A stretch of 64,000 nucleotides of DNA from Microvirga roseola (GCF_020866965.1 NZ_JAJATX010000004.1:125249-189248), one strand, 5' to 3'. Shown: positions 34,428-44,317, counted from the stretch's first letter. Made by a program: numbers and translations. Notes: a model not told the origin generated them from the sequence alone.

Positions 34428-35120
34428 ATGCGGCTGGGTCTCCTCTCCGATCTCAACGCGGAACGGGCCGCCCGGCGCGCAGCGATCCTCGTGACGGAGC
34501 TCGCCTCGGGCGAGCAGCGCCTCGTCCGGGAAGGGGATATCGGGCAGGATCCTTTGGCCGCCGAGCTGCAGGAGGCCCTGCGTCGGGGCAAGAGCGGCTT
34601 GCTCGAGCAGAACGGGCGCCAGTTCTTCCTGACCGTTCAGGCCCCGCCTGTGCGGGTTGCCGTCATCGGCGCAGTGCATATCAGCCAGGCGCTCGCGCCC
34701 ATGGCGAAGGGCGTCGATCTTGACGTCACCATCATCGATCCGCGTACGGCCTTCGCGACGCCCGAGCGCTTTCCGGACGTGCCTGTATTGGCCGAATGGC
34801 CGGATGCGGCGCTCCCGGATTACGGCCTCGACCGCTACACCGCCACGGTGGCCCTGACCCACGATCCGAAGATCGACGATCCTGCGCTCATCGCCGCCCT
34901 TCGGTCTCCATGCTTCTATATCGGGACCCTCGGCTCGCGGAAGACCCATGAGCGGCGTGTCCAGCGCCTGCTCTCGGCCGGGTTCGGAGAGGCGGATCTC
35001 GCCCGCATCCACGCACCCATCGGGCTCGATATCGGCGCGGTCTCGCCCGCCGAGATTGCCGTGTCCATCCTCGCCGAGATCATCGCCGCATTGCGACAAG
35101 ACCGGAGGCGCGCGGCGTGA
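34428..35120 (+). CDS. coxF: XdhC-family accessory protein, Rossmann part
   Basis: A 230-residue protein ending in the XdhC Rossmann domain: VRVAVIGAVHISQALAPMAK (nucleotide loop, with Ala replacing a usual Gly), VTIIDPRTAFATPERFP, and FYIGTLGSRKTHERR then IHAPIGLDIGAVSPAEIAVSI. It pairs with the preceding XdhC N-terminal protein to mature the hydroxylase cofactor. Its end overlaps the next gene by 4 bp (GTGA junction), showing coupling. The symbol follows usage in cox clusters and is tentative. Confidence 0.85.
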   Translation: MRLGLLSDLNAERAARRAAILVTELASGEQRLVREGDIGQDPLAAELQEALRRGKSGLLEQNGRQFFLTVQAPPVRVAVIGAVHISQALAPMAKGVDLDVTIIDPRTAFATPERFPDVPVLAEWPDAALPDYGLDRYTATVALTHDPKIDDPALIAALRSPCFYIGTLGSRKTHERRVQRLLSAGFGEADLARIHAPIGLDIGAVSPAEIAVSILAEIIAALRQDRRRAA

Positions 35121-36136
35121 GGTTCGGCCTCGTTCCGGTTCTGGAAGCGGTTGGGGCCCTGGCCGCTCACACCGTGAGGGCCGGCGGCATCGTGCTGAAG
35201 AAGGGGAGCGCCGTCACGCCGGACATCGCTCAGAGCCTCCATCAGGCTAGCGTCGAAAGCATCATCGCAGTGCAGCTCGAGCCCGGCGATATCGGGGAAG
35301 ACGAAGCCGCATGGCGGCTCGCAAAGGTGCTTGCAGGCGAGAACATCACGGTCGAGGAGCCCTTCACCGGCCGCTCGAATCTCTACGCCGAGGTCGCGGG
35401 CGTCCTGTGCGTCGACCGCGAGGCCGTGGACAGCCTCAACGCGGTGGACGAGGCCATGACGGTTGCGACCCTGCCGGCTTTCCGGCCGGTCGTCGCCGGC
35501 GAGATGATCGGCACCGTCAAGATCATTCCCTATGCCATTCCCGAGGCTCTGCTGCGGGACGGCATCGCCAGGACTCACCGGCAGGCGCTGCGGATCGCGC
35601 CTTATCTCCGCCGGAAGGTGGGGGTGATCGCGACCGTGCTGCCGGGGCTGAAGGCGAGCGTGATCGACAAGACGAATGCGGTCCTCGCCAGGCGCCTGGA
35701 GCCGGCGCAGGCGGCGATTGCCTGGGAGAGCCGCGTGGCGCACGATGCTTCCGCCCTGGCGCAGGAGCTGGCGCAACGGGCTTCGGGAGAGGCGGATCTC
35801 ATCGTGATCTTCGGGGCCTCCGCGATCGCCGACCGGCGCGACGTCATCCCGAGTGCCATCGAGAAGGCCGGTGGAGCCGTTGAACATTTCGGCATGCCCG
35901 TCGATCCCGGAAACCTGCTCCTCATCGGATCCCTCCATGGGAAGCCCGTGATCGGAGCGCCTGGCTGTGCCCGCTCCCCGAAGGAGAACGGGTTCGATTG
36001 GGTGCTGCACCGGATCCTGGCAGGCGTGCCCGTCACGCGGGCGGACATCACGGCGCTCGGCGTCGGCGGACTTCTGATGGAGATCGTGTCGCGGCCGCAG
36101 CCGCGTGCGGGTGGCGAGAGCGGGGATGAGGAATGA
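35117..36136 (+). CDS. MoeA/MogA-like molybdopterin-binding protein
   Basis: A 339-residue protein with an N-terminal region resembling the SAF-like start of MoeA (AAHTVRAGGIVLKKG) and a C-terminal MoCF-type fold: LIVIFGASAIADRRDVIP, then GMPVDPGNLLLIGSLHGKPVIGAPGCARSPKEN. Probably binds molybdopterin or a nucleotide form during cofactor modification for the nearby hydroxylase. The start is a GTG at 35117 overlapping the previous stop; its end also overlaps the next gene by 4 bp. Confidence 0.82.
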   Translation: MRFGLVPVLEAVGALAAHTVRAGGIVLKKGSAVTPDIAQSLHQASVESIIAVQLEPGDIGEDEAAWRLAKVLAGENITVEEPFTGRSNLYAEVAGVLCVDREAVDSLNAVDEAMTVATLPAFRPVVAGEMIGTVKIIPYAIPEALLRDGIARTHRQALRIAPYLRRKVGVIATVLPGLKASVIDKTNAVLARRLEPAQAAIAWESRVAHDASALAQELAQRASGEADLIVIFGASAIADRRDVIPSAIEKAGGAVEHFGMPVDPGNLLLIGSLHGKPVIGAPGCARSPKENGFDWVLHRILAGVPVTRADITALGVGGLLMEIVSRPQPRAGGESGDEE

Positions 36137-36717
36137 GCGACGTGGCCGCCATCGTTCTCGCGGCGGGACGGGGCACCCGCTTCGGCAGCGAGCCCAAGCT
36201 CCTGGCGCCGCTTTCGGACAAGCCCCTGGTGCGCCACGTGGCGGAGGCGGCGGTTGCGTCGTCGGCCCAGCCGGTCGTCGCAGTCACCGGCCACCGGGCG
36301 GAGGAGGTCGAGGCTGCGCTTTCCGATCTGTCCGTCCGCCTCGTCCGCAATGCAGCCTTTGCGGAGGGACTCTCGACTTCGCTCAGGGCCGGTTTCTCCG
36401 CGCTGCCCTCCCATGCAAGAGCCGCCATCATTCTCCTCGGGGACATGCCGCTGGTCTCGGCGGCACTGATCGATACGCTCGTGAGCGCGTGGAGAGAGCA
36501 GGGAGAGCCCGCAGCCCTCGTCCCGACCCTCGATGGGCGGCGGGGCAATCCGGTCGTCCTCTCGCTTGTGCTCGAAGACACGATCCAGGGCCTCTCCGGC
36601 GACGCCGGCGCTGGTCCTCTCCTGCGTGGTCGGGCGGATGTTCTGGAATGGCCGGTGGAGGACCCTGCGATTCTCCAGGACGTGGACACGGCGGAGGAGC
36701 TCGGGAGGCTCCGCTGA
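36133..36717 (+). CDS. mocA: MocA-like molybdenum cofactor nucleotidyltransferase
   Basis: A 194-residue NTP-transferase. IVLAAGRGTRFGSEPKLLAPL is the nucleotide loop, LLGDMPLVSAAL the metal-binding Asp strand, and GRRGNPVVL the acceptor loop. This matches MocA (MoCo cytidylyltransferase), which makes the MCD cofactor used by xanthine-oxidase-family hydroxylases such as CO dehydrogenase. MobA (guanylyl) is an alternative but the context favours MocA. Last gene of the plus-strand unit; 8 bp from the convergent coxE end. Confidence 0.85.
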   Translation: MSDVAAIVLAAGRGTRFGSEPKLLAPLSDKPLVRHVAEAAVASSAQPVVAVTGHRAEEVEAALSDLSVRLVRNAAFAEGLSTSLRAGFSALPSHARAAIILLGDMPLVSAALIDTLVSAWREQGEPAALVPTLDGRRGNPVVLSLVLEDTIQGLSGDAGAGPLLRGRADVLEWPVEDPAILQDVDTAEELGRLR

Positions 36718-36725
36718 AACCGGGA

Positions 36726-37937
36726 TCAGGAGGCCTGCAGCCATTGGCGCGGGTCGCTTCGTCCCGCGTGCTTGCCGGAGAGGGCCTGACAGAGCGCCCC
36801 CATCGAGGCGAGGCTGTGGATGGGGCGGAGCTCGTGGACATGGGGCAGCATGGCCCGGATGCCGGAGGCGCGGGCCTCGAAGGCGTCGAAGCGCAGGAGC
36901 GGGTTGAGCCAGATCAGGCGACGGCAGGACCGCTTCAGGCGATCCAGTTCGAAGGTCAGCTCGTCCGTGACCTCCCGCTCCAAACCGTCGGTGAAGAGCA
37001 GCACGATGGCGCCCTGGCCCAGCACCCGGCGCGACCAGTGGCGGTTGAATTCGTGCAGGGCCTGAGCGATGCGCGTGCCGCCCTCCCAGTCCTGCACGCG
37101 CTTCGTGGCGCGCGCGAGCGCCTCGTCCGGATCGCGGCTCGTGAGTTCGCGGCTGATATTGGTCAGGCGCGTCGCGAAGACGAAGGAATGCACCCGCCGC
37201 CGCTTCTCGGCTACCGCATGAAGGAAGTGCAGGAACAGGCGCGAGTACTCCGCCATGGATCCGGAGATGTCCACGAGCGCCACCAGTGGTGCATGACGGA
37301 TGGCGGGCGAGCGGTAGGCGAGGTCGATGACGGCTCCTCCACCGCGCAGCGAACGCCGGAAGGTTTTGCGCGGGTCGATGCGGCGGCCCCGGTGATCCGC
37401 CAAGAACCGGCGCGTGACGACTTCATCCTCCGGCAGCGATAGCGCGGCAATCAGGCGCTTCGCTTTCACGATCTCAGGCGCAGACATCTGCGCAAAGTCC
37501 TTCGCCTTCAGCATCTCCCTGTCCGAGACCGTCAGGCGCGCCGAGAATTCGGGCTGCTCCACCGGCTCGGTCTGCTGCGGCTGGGGCGGGTTCGTCGCTT
37601 CGGCTACGCGCAGGGCGCCGGCCTTCGGCTTGTCCTCCTTCTTCGCATTGCCGGGAGCGACTGGGGACATCATGGCGATCAGCTTTTCGAGGAGCGCGCG
37701 CCGCCGCCAGAAGATCCGGAAGGCCTGATCGAACAGGATGCTGTGCTCGTGCCGCTTCACGAAGACGGCGTGAAGCGTCCAGTAGAAATCCTCGCGGGTG
37801 CCGATCCGGGCGGCCTCAATCGCGGCGATGGCGTCGAGGACCGCGCCCGGCCCCACCGGCAGGCCGGCAGCGCGAAGCGTCCGGGCGAAATAGGCGACGT
37901 TCTCCGCGAGGTGACCGCTGCCCTGCTCCTCGCTCAC
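36726..37937 (-). CDS. coxE: CoxE-like VWA-domain protein
   Basis: A 403-residue von Willebrand A protein. N-terminal helices (FARTLRAAGLPVGPGAVLDA) are followed by a VWA domain with the MIDAS start LVALVDISGSMAEYS and the GGTRIAQALHEF segment. CoxE acts with the MoxR-type ATPase CoxD to insert copper-sulfur or finish the CO dehydrogenase active site in Oligotropha. It overlaps the coxD gene by 4 bp and ends the operon. Confidence 0.92.
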   Translation of the reverse strand: MSEEQGSGHLAENVAYFARTLRAAGLPVGPGAVLDAIAAIEAARIGTREDFYWTLHAVFVKRHEHSILFDQAFRIFWRRRALLEKLIAMMSPVAPGNAKKEDKPKAGALRVAEATNPPQPQQTEPVEQPEFSARLTVSDREMLKAKDFAQMSAPEIVKAKRLIAALSLPEDEVVTRRFLADHRGRRIDPRKTFRRSLRGGGAVIDLAYRSPAIRHAPLVALVDISGSMAEYSRLFLHFLHAVAEKRRRVHSFVFATRLTNISRELTSRDPDEALARATKRVQDWEGGTRIAQALHEFNRHWSRRVLGQGAIVLLFTDGLEREVTDELTFELDRLKRSCRRLIWLNPLLRFDAFEARASGIRAMLPHVHELRPIHSLASMGALCQALSGKHAGRSDPRQWLQAS

Positions 37938-38848
37938 TCCGCAGCCCTCAGCGCGCCCTGCACCCGGTCGAGCATCTCCTTGGCGCGGCTGCCCTGCATT
38001 TTCTGGATGTCGTCCTGGTATTTCAGCAGGACGCCGAGCGTGTCGGAGACGAGGGCGGGGTCCAGCGCCACCGCATCGAGCTCCACCAGGGCCGAGGCCC
38101 AGTCGAGGGTTTCCGCGACGCCGGGCGCCTTGAACAAATCCTCCTTGCGGATCGCCTGGACGAAGCCGACGATCTCCTGCGAGAGCCGTGCGGGAGCATC
38201 CGGCACGCGGCTCTTGAGGATCGCGAGCTCACGCTCCGCATCCGGATAGTCGACCCAATGGTAAAGGCAGCGGCGCTTGAGCGCGTCGTGGATCTCCCGC
38301 GTCCGGTTCGAGGTGACGATGACGATGGGCGGATGCTCCGCCCTGACTGTGCCGAGCTCCGGGATGGTGACCTGGAAGTCGGACAGGACTTCGAGGAGGA
38401 AGGCCTCGAAAGCCTCGTCGGTGCGGTCGAGTTCGTCGATGAGGAGAACCGGAGCGCCGGCGGTGTCAATCTCGAGTGCCTGCAGAAGCGGCCGCTTCAC
38501 CAGATAGCGCTCGGAGAAGAGATCGCTTTCGAGCGTGTCGCGGTCCACCGATCCGCCGGCTTCCGCAAGACGGATCGCCATCATCTGCCCGGCATAGTTC
38601 CACTCATAGACCGCAGCCGCCACGTCGAGGCCCTCGTAGCATTGCAGGCGGATGAGCCTGCGCCCGAGCGCCGCGGACAGCACCTTCGCGATCTCCGTCT
38701 TGCCGACGCCGGCTTCCCCTTCGAGGAAGAGCGGCCGCCCGAGCCTCAACGCGAGGAAGAGCACCGTTGCAAGCGGCCGGTCGGCCACGTAGCCGGTGCT
38801 CTCCAGCAGGGCGAGGGTTTCGTCGATGGAACCGGGTTGTTCAGCCAC
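37934..38848 (-). CDS. coxD: CoxD-like MoxR AAA+ ATPase
   Basis: A 304-residue MoxR-family ATPase. Walker A is GEAGVGKTEIA (about residue 40), Walker B VLLIDELDRTDEAFEAF, sensor 1 IVIVTSNRTREIHDALKRRC with the arginine finger near DALKRR. CoxD is a membrane-associated chaperone that matures the CO dehydrogenase cofactor with CoxE. Context between coxM and coxE supports this role. The next gene starts inside its stop region. Confidence 0.92.
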   Translation of the reverse strand: MAEQPGSIDETLALLESTGYVADRPLATVLFLALRLGRPLFLEGEAGVGKTEIAKVLSAALGRRLIRLQCYEGLDVAAAVYEWNYAGQMMAIRLAEAGGSVDRDTLESDLFSERYLVKRPLLQALEIDTAGAPVLLIDELDRTDEAFEAFLLEVLSDFQVTIPELGTVRAEHPPIVIVTSNRTREIHDALKRRCLYHWVDYPDAERELAILKSRVPDAPARLSQEIVGFVQAIRKEDLFKAPGVAETLDWASALVELDAVALDPALVSDTLGVLLKYQDDIQKMQGSRAKEMLDRVQGALRAAE

Positions 38849-38922
38849 GGGATGATCTGCTCCACAAGGGCAAGATGCCCGGGTCAGGCCCGGGCATCGG
38901 CTGTCGCTCAGGTGCCTGTCGC

Positions 38923-39729
38923 TCAGCTCCGCGAGGCGGCCGCCTGCACGGCCCGGCGCGTCATGACGCCGACGAGATGGGCGCGGTAAGCTGCATCCGC
39001 ATGGATGTCGCTGTTCATCTCGTCTTCCGGAGCGGCGATCCCGTTGAGAGCCTCAGGCGCGAAGTTTTGGGCGAGCGCCTGCTCCATCTCCGGCATACGG
39101 AAGACGCCGTTCGAGCCCGCGCCCGTCACCGCCATTCGCACGCCATCCGCGAACCTCGCGACGAACACGCCGACGAGGGCATAGCGCGAGGCGGGATTGC
39201 GGAACTTGGCATAGGCCGCCTGCGACGGGACCGGGAAGGCGATCCTCGTGATGATCTCGCCCTCGTCGAGAGCCGTCGTGAAGATGCCCTGGAAGAAATC
39301 GTCCGCCGCGATCTCGCGCCGGTCGGTGACGATGGTGGCGTTGAGCGCCAGACACGCCGCCGGATAGTCTGCGGACGGATCGTTGTTGGCGACCGAGCCG
39401 CCCATGGTGCCGCGGTTGCGCACATGCGGGTCGCCGATGACTTCGGCGAGTTCGGCAAGGGCCGGGATGGCCTGCCGGACGTCCGCTGAATGGGCGACCT
39501 CCGCATGCTTGGTCATGGCGCCGATGCTGAGCGTATCGCCCGAGCGCTCGATCCCGCGCAGCTCCGCGATCTGGCCGAGATCGACCAGATTGGTGGGGCC
39601 TGCGAGACGCATCTTCATGGTCGGCAGCAGGGTGTGCCCGCCGGCGAGGAACTTCATGTCCTCGAATTGCGAGGCAAGGTCGGCAGCCTGCCGGGCGCTC
39701 GTGGGGCGGTGATAGTCGAAAGCGTACAT
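38923..39729 (-). CDS. coxM: Molybdenum hydroxylase FAD subunit
   Basis: A 268-residue medium subunit. The FAD-binding motifs AGGHTLLPTMKMR (about 31-43) and GTMGGSVANNDPSADYPA (about 109) are intact, and a CO dehydrogenase flavoprotein C-terminal domain follows (RFADGVRMAVTGAGSNGVFRM). It carries electrons from the iron-sulfur subunit to a quinone or other acceptor. It sits 14 bp after coxL and 74 bp before coxD. Confidence 0.94.
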   Translation of the reverse strand: MYAFDYHRPTSARQAADLASQFEDMKFLAGGHTLLPTMKMRLAGPTNLVDLGQIAELRGIERSGDTLSIGAMTKHAEVAHSADVRQAIPALAELAEVIGDPHVRNRGTMGGSVANNDPSADYPAACLALNATIVTDRREIAADDFFQGIFTTALDEGEIITRIAFPVPSQAAYAKFRNPASRYALVGVFVARFADGVRMAVTGAGSNGVFRMPEMEQALAQNFAPEALNGIAAPEDEMNSDIHADAAYRAHLVGVMTRRAVQAAASRS

Positions 39730-39743
39730 CCCTCTCTCCTCCC

Positions 39744-42107
39744 TTATTCCGCGGCCATGGGCATGCGCGCCTTCTGCGCGGCCCGCCAGACGGCCTGAGG
39801 CGTCGCCGGCATGGCGATGTCCTCGTGGCCCAGCGCATCGGTGATCGCGTTGATGACCGCAGGCGGCGCGGCGATGGCGCCGGCCTCGCCGCAGCCCTTG
39901 ATCCCGAGCGGGTTCGACGGGCAGGGCGTCACCGTCATCCCGACCTGGAACGACGGCAGGTCGTTGGCGCGCGGCATGCAGTAATCATTGAAGCTGGCCG
40001 TCACGAGCTGTCCGCTCCGGTCGTAGACGGCGCCTTCCAGAAGCGCCTGTCCGACGCCCTGGGCGATGCCGCCATGGACCTGGCCCTCCACGATCATCGG
40101 GTTGATGATGACCCCGAAATCGTCCACCGCCGTCCAGCGCTCGATGGTGGTGACGCCCGTGTCCGGATCGATTTCCACCTCGCAGATGTGGACGCCGGCG
40201 GGGAAGGTGAAGTTGGTGGGATCGTAGAACGCTCCCTCCTTCAGGCCCGGCTCCAGATCCTGGCCGGAGAACTTGTGGGCGATGTAAGCCTGCAGGGCCA
40301 CCTCGCCGAAGGCGAGCGAGCGGTCCGTGCCCGCGACACCAAAGCGTCCGTCCTTGAACTCGATGTCGCCTTCCGAGGCTTCGAGCACATGGGCCGCCAC
40401 CTTCCTGCCCTTGGCGATCACCTTGTCGATGGCCTTGGCGATGGCGGACATGCCGACCGCGCCGGAGCGCGAGCCATAGGTGCCCATGCCGAACTGCACC
40501 TTGTCGGTGTCGCCATGGACGATGCTGACCTGATCGATGGGAATGCCTAGGCGGTCCGAGACCAGCTGGGCGAAGGTGGTCTCGTGGCCCTGGCCGTGGC
40601 TGTGCGAGCCCGTGAGCACCTCGACCGAGCCGGTCGGGTTCACGCGCACTTCCGCCGATTCCCAGAGGCCCACGCCTGCGCCGAGCGAGCCCACCGCCTG
40701 CGAGGGGGCGATGCCGCAGGCCTCGATATAGCTGGAGAAGCCGAGGCCCCGCAGCTTGCCGCGACGGGCGCTCTCCTGCTTGCGCGCCTGGAAGTTCCTG
40801 TAATCGGCAAGCTCCAGCGCCTTGTCGAGGGAGGCGGCGTAGTCTCCCGTGTCGTAGGCCATGATGACCGGCGTCTGGTGCGGGAACTGCGTGATGTAGT
40901 TCTTCCTGCGGAACTCCGCCGGATCTTGCTTGAGTTCGCGGGCGGTCTTCTCGACGAGCCGTTCGACCACAAAGGTCGCTTCCGGCCGCCCCGCGCCGCG
41001 ATAGGCGTCGACGGGCGCGGTGTTCGTATAGACGCCGTCCACCTCGCAATAAATCGCCGGGATATCGTACTGGCCCGACAGGAGAGGGGCGTAGAGATAG
41101 GTCGGCACGGAGGAGGAGAAGGTGGAGAGATAGGCTCCGAGATTGGCGGTGGTGTGGACCCTTAGGCCTAAGATCTTTCCATTCTCGTCCGTCGCCATTT
41201 CCGCATGGGTGACGTGGTCTCGCCCATGGGCATCCGCCAGGAAGGCCTCGGTGCGGTCCGAGGTCCACTTCACCGGCCGCTTCACCTTCTTCGCCGCCCA
41301 GACGCAGACCGTCTCCTCGGCATAGATGAAGATCTTCGAGCCGAAGCCGCCGCCCACATCCGGCGCGATCACCCGCAGTTTGTGCTCCGGCGCGACGCCG
41401 ATGAAGGCGGACAGCACGAGGCGGGCCACATGCGGGTTCTGGCTTGTCGTGTAGAGGGTGTAGTTGTCGGTTCCGAAATCGTATTCACCCAGAGCCGCAC
41501 GGGGCTCGATGGGATTCGGCACGAGACGGTTGTTGACGAGGTCGATCTTGGTGACGTGCTTCGCCTTCGCGAAGGCAGCCTCGGTCGCATCCTTGTCGCC
41601 GAGATGCCAGTTGAACACCGTGTTGTCGGGCGACACGTCGTGCACCTGCACCGAGGACTTCGCCGCCTCGGCGGTGTCGACGACGGCGGGGAGCACGTCG
41701 TAATCGACGACGATGGCTTCCGCCGCATCCTTGGCCTGGGCCAGGGTCTCGGCGATCACCACGGCCACGTGGTCGCCCACATAGCGCACCTTGCCCTGGG
41801 CAAGCGCTGGGTGCGGCCCGGCCTTCATCGGCGTGCCGTCCTTCGAATGGATCATCCAGCCGCAGATGAGGCCGCCGATCTTGTCCGCCGCGAGATCATC
41901 GCCCGTGAAGACGGCGAGCGCACCCGGCATGGTCTGCGCCGCGCCGACATCGATGGACCTGATCGCCGCATGGGCGTGCGGGGAACGAAGGAAATAGGCA
42001 TAGGCCTGGCCAGGTCGGTTGAAGTCGTCCACGTATCGTCCCTGGCCGGTGACGAAACGCTGATCTTCTTTCCGGCGTACGGGCGCGCCGATCCCTGTCG
42101 CGGTCAT
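39744..42107 (-). CDS. coxL: Molybdenum hydroxylase large subunit, form II CoxL type
   Basis: A 787-residue molybdopterin-binding large subunit of the xanthine oxidase family. GGGFGSK (252-258), and [11 protein letters not shown] near the C-terminus with the catalytic Glu, are present. The active-site loop reads AYRGAGR (368-374), the form II signature; true CO dehydrogenases (form I) have AYxCSFR with the copper-binding Cys. So CO oxidation is doubtful and another substrate is likely. It begins with ATG at 42107, 161 bp after coxS. Confidence 0.94.
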   Translation of the reverse strand: MTATGIGAPVRRKEDQRFVTGQGRYVDDFNRPGQAYAYFLRSPHAHAAIRSIDVGAAQTMPGALAVFTGDDLAADKIGGLICGWMIHSKDGTPMKAGPHPALAQGKVRYVGDHVAVVIAETLAQAKDAAEAIVVDYDVLPAVVDTAEAAKSSVQVHDVSPDNTVFNWHLGDKDATEAAFAKAKHVTKIDLVNNRLVPNPIEPRAALGEYDFGTDNYTLYTTSQNPHVARLVLSAFIGVAPEHKLRVIAPDVGGGFGSKIFIYAEETVCVWAAKKVKRPVKWTSDRTEAFLADAHGRDHVTHAEMATDENGKILGLRVHTTANLGAYLSTFSSSVPTYLYAPLLSGQYDIPAIYCEVDGVYTNTAPVDAYRGAGRPEATFVVERLVEKTARELKQDPAEFRRKNYITQFPHQTPVIMAYDTGDYAASLDKALELADYRNFQARKQESARRGKLRGLGFSSYIEACGIAPSQAVGSLGAGVGLWESAEVRVNPTGSVEVLTGSHSHGQGHETTFAQLVSDRLGIPIDQVSIVHGDTDKVQFGMGTYGSRSGAVGMSAIAKAIDKVIAKGRKVAAHVLEASEGDIEFKDGRFGVAGTDRSLAFGEVALQAYIAHKFSGQDLEPGLKEGAFYDPTNFTFPAGVHICEVEIDPDTGVTTIERWTAVDDFGVIINPMIVEGQVHGGIAQGVGQALLEGAVYDRSGQLVTASFNDYCMPRANDLPSFQVGMTVTPCPSNPLGIKGCGEAGAIAAPPAVINAITDALGHEDIAMPATPQAVWRAAQKARMPMAAE

Positions 42108-42268
42108 GAAATCCTCCCTTGTCTTCGTCTGCCCTCATCGGAGAGGCGGAAGCGGAGCGGGACCTCGAACAGGGCTTGGAAGAGGAAGGCGCCTGCTTCG
42201 AGGCTCGCCTGCAGCCGCATCCTCGGATCGAGGAGCGTTATGCCTTGGACGAGCTGATTGACTGCGCC

Positions 42269-42763
42269 CTATTCCGCCGCCTGCTGCAGGGGCGCCTCAG
42301 CCATGGCCTGGGCTCCGGCGGCGACGGCTTTGACGATGTTGTGGTAGCCGGTGCAGCGGCACAGGTTGCCTTCCAGCTCTGCCCGGATGGTCTGCTCGTC
42401 GAGATCGGGACCCTTGCGGTTCACGATGTCCACGGCGGACATGATCATGCCCGGCGTGCAGTAGCCGCATTGCAGCCCGTGATGCTCGCGGAAGGCCGCC
42501 TGCATCGGGTGCAGCTCACCGCCCTGGGCGAGGCCCTCGATGGTGGTGACGACACCGGCATCCGCCTGAACGGCCAATGTCGTGCATGATTTTACGGCCT
42601 CGCCATTGAGGTGCACGACGCAGGCGCCGCACTGGCTGGTATCGCAGCCCACATGGGTTCCGGTGAGCCGGAGATTGTCGCGCAGAAACTGAACAAGAAG
42701 AGTACGGGGATCGACGTCTGCGGTGACGGATTGACCGTTCACCGTAAGGGAGACGGTGGCCAT
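42269..42763 (-). CDS. coxS: Molybdenum hydroxylase [2Fe-2S] subunit
   Basis: A 164-residue small subunit with two [2Fe-2S] clusters: Cys40, Cys45, Cys48 and Cys60 in the plant-ferredoxin-type N-domain ([10 protein letters not shown]), and Cys99, Cys102, Cys135 and Cys137 in the helical domain (CGYCTPG, CRC). It passes electrons from the molybdenum centre to FAD. The stretch of 161 bp between its stop and coxL shows no convincing gene. It lies downstream of coxG in the same direction. Confidence 0.95.
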   Translation of the reverse strand: MATVSLTVNGQSVTADVDPRTLLVQFLRDNLRLTGTHVGCDTSQCGACVVHLNGEAVKSCTTLAVQADAGVVTTIEGLAQGGELHPMQAAFREHHGLQCGYCTPGMIMSAVDIVNRKGPDLDEQTIRAELEGNLCRCTGYHNIVKAVAAGAQAMAEAPLQQAAE

Positions 42764-42938
42764 GCGTGATATCCTCCTCAGGCGCCGGAGGCCCGGCCAA
42801 CCTTCAGGTGGTCTCAGGCACCGGCAGGTTTCTTGTTGGACGATCAGTTGAGCCCGATCTGTCGAAGGAGAGTGTGGACCGCTCCTGTGGAGCGGTCAAG
42901 CATTGGAACGATTCAAAGAATGGCCCAGGGGGATAACG

Positions 42939-43400
42939 TCAGGCGGCCGTTTCGGCAGGCGAGAGTATCTTGGCGAAGTTCGCGAAGAACCCGTCGGCAT
43001 ATTTCTTGGCGACGCCGTTGATCAGCCGTCCTCCCAGCTGGGCGATCTTTCCGCCTACCTGCGCCTCGACGTCGTAGACCAGCTTCGTTCCGCCCTCGGC
43101 GTCCTCAAGCCGGACCTTCGCTCTGCCCTTGGCCCAGCCGGCGATGCCGCCCTGTCCCTCGCCGCTGATGGTGTAGCCATCCGGCGGGTTGAGGTCGCTC
43201 AGGGTCACGTCGCCCTTGAAGGTCGCCTTGACGGGACCGACCGCAATCTTGGCCGTAGCCTGAAACTCCGTGTCGCTCACCTTCTCCAGGTCCTGGCAGC
43301 CGGGGATGGACGCCTTGAGCACATCCGGATCGTTGAGCGCAGCCCACACCGTCGCCCGGTCTGCGGGCAGCGTCACTTCACCCTGCATCGTCATCGCCAT
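42939..43400 (-). CDS. coxG: CoxG-like SRPBCC membrane-anchor protein
   Basis: A 153-residue SRPBCC/CoxG protein: MQGEVTLPADRATVWAALNDP opens it, then IPGCQDLEKVSDTEFQAT, and GGKIAQLGGRLINGVAKKYADGFF near the end. CoxG recruits CO dehydrogenase to the membrane in Oligotropha. It is the first gene of the leftward cox unit, 175 bp before coxS; that gap could hold a second promoter. Confidence 0.92.
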   Translation of the reverse strand: MAMTMQGEVTLPADRATVWAALNDPDVLKASIPGCQDLEKVSDTEFQATAKIAVGPVKATFKGDVTLSDLNPPDGYTISGEGQGGIAGWAKGRAKVRLEDAEGGTKLVYDVEAQVGGKIAQLGGRLINGVAKKYADGFFANFAKILSPAETAA

Positions 43401-43490
43401 GCGGTTCTCCTCTCGTTTCTTGGTCTGGCACGAGAGGAGACTACGGGTGAATCGCGCAAGGCACTACTGCCCATGCGCCGATAGGCAGGC

Positions 43491-43919
43491 TCAGGGCCGG
43501 GTTCTTTGGAGCATGGCGTTCGCCAGCGTGAGCAGGGTTTCGGGGTAGAAGGGCTTGGCGATGAAGTTCGCTCCATGCGGCAGTTCGCTAGCCCTGGGCG
43601 CTGCCCGACCGGAGACGATGATCAGGCGAACGTCGGGGCGTCTTTCGGCGACCGTGCGGGCAAGGAGAAATCCATTGGTGAGGCCGGGCGTCTCCACGTC
43701 GCTGACGATCAGGCCGATGTCAGGTCGGCGCGCGAGGGTCAGGAGCGCTTCGTCCCCGGTCGTCGCCTCGATCACCTCGAAGCCGTCATCCATCAGGGTA
43801 TCCACCAGGACCATGCGCACCAGCAGTTCGTCCTCGACGACGAGGACGACGGGGTCGCGCCGGAGATCCGACGGCGGTTCGGTGCGAAGTGCGGCGTTGC
43901 TGTTCATTCTCATGGCCAT
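43491..43919 (-). CDS. Orphan single-domain response regulator
   Basis: A 142-residue CheY-like receiver: VVLVVEDELLVRMVLVDTL (acidic pocket), phosphoacceptor Asp in LIVSDVETPGLTNG, Ser in IIVSGRAAP and Lys in NFIAKPFYPETLL. No output domain, so it likely passes phosphate on or acts by protein contact. Such regulators often pair with HWE or PAS kinases in this order. Start ATG at 43919 (a further Met at codon 3). It sits alone behind coxG, 90 bp away on the same strand. Confidence 0.88.
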   Translation of the reverse strand: MAMRMNSNAALRTEPPSDLRRDPVVLVVEDELLVRMVLVDTLMDDGFEVIEATTGDEALLTLARRPDIGLIVSDVETPGLTNGFLLARTVAERRPDVRLIIVSGRAAPRASELPHGANFIAKPFYPETLLTLANAMLQRTRP

Positions 43920-44040
43920 GGTGAGATTGCCCCTGAAAGGCAGGTAATAGTTCACCTCTGAACCATCCAGCCCCGCGGCGATTCCCCTTTGTCGCATGTG
44001 CGGAAGTCCGCCGCGCCAATCCGGCAGCTATGCGTGCAGT

Positions 44041-44271
44041 TCAATGAAGGGTTGCATTCAAGGGAAGGGAGCAGAGAACATTCCCTTCGGGGCAAACGAC
44101 CTCAAGCCGCCAGCCTGCCCATTCTTCGGCTGCGCCGTCCTCTTCCTGACGTAACTCCCCGATGGCCCTCAGCGCTTCAGCCGTTGCTGTTTCGAGATCA
44201 GAGACCTCGATCCCGACATCATCGAGGATTTTTTCATGGCCGTTCACAAGGTTAAAGTAGCAACGCATCAA
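44041..44271 (-). CDS. DUF6894 small protein
   Basis: A 76-residue protein of the DUF6894 type: MMRCYFNLVNGHEKILDDVGIEV then LETATAEALRAIGELR and GWRLEVVCPEG, which is the usual layout as I recall it. Function unknown; very common in Hyphomicrobiales, often near stress genes. Either of the first two Met codons could start it. A perfect palindrome and an EcfG-like element lie 48-76 bp upstream. Confidence 0.8.
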   Translation of the reverse strand: MMRCYFNLVNGHEKILDDVGIEVSDLETATAEALRAIGELRQEEDGAAEEWAGWRLEVVCPEGNVLCSLPLNATLH

Positions 44272-44317
44272 GGACCTGGCCGACGAGACGTCTGAATACG
44301 ATTTTCATGATTCCTAG

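Noticed and set aside
39985..41268. Minus-strand frame of 427 codons within coxL
   Set aside because: Another frame of the same strand as coxL, with Arg/Gly-rich low-complexity product; coxL motifs are in the other frame.
42108..42268. Short frame between coxS and coxL (about 38 codons ending in the coxL ATGA)
   Set aside because: It is in frame with coxS after its stop and has an overlap junction with coxL, but no ribosome site and no recognisable content.
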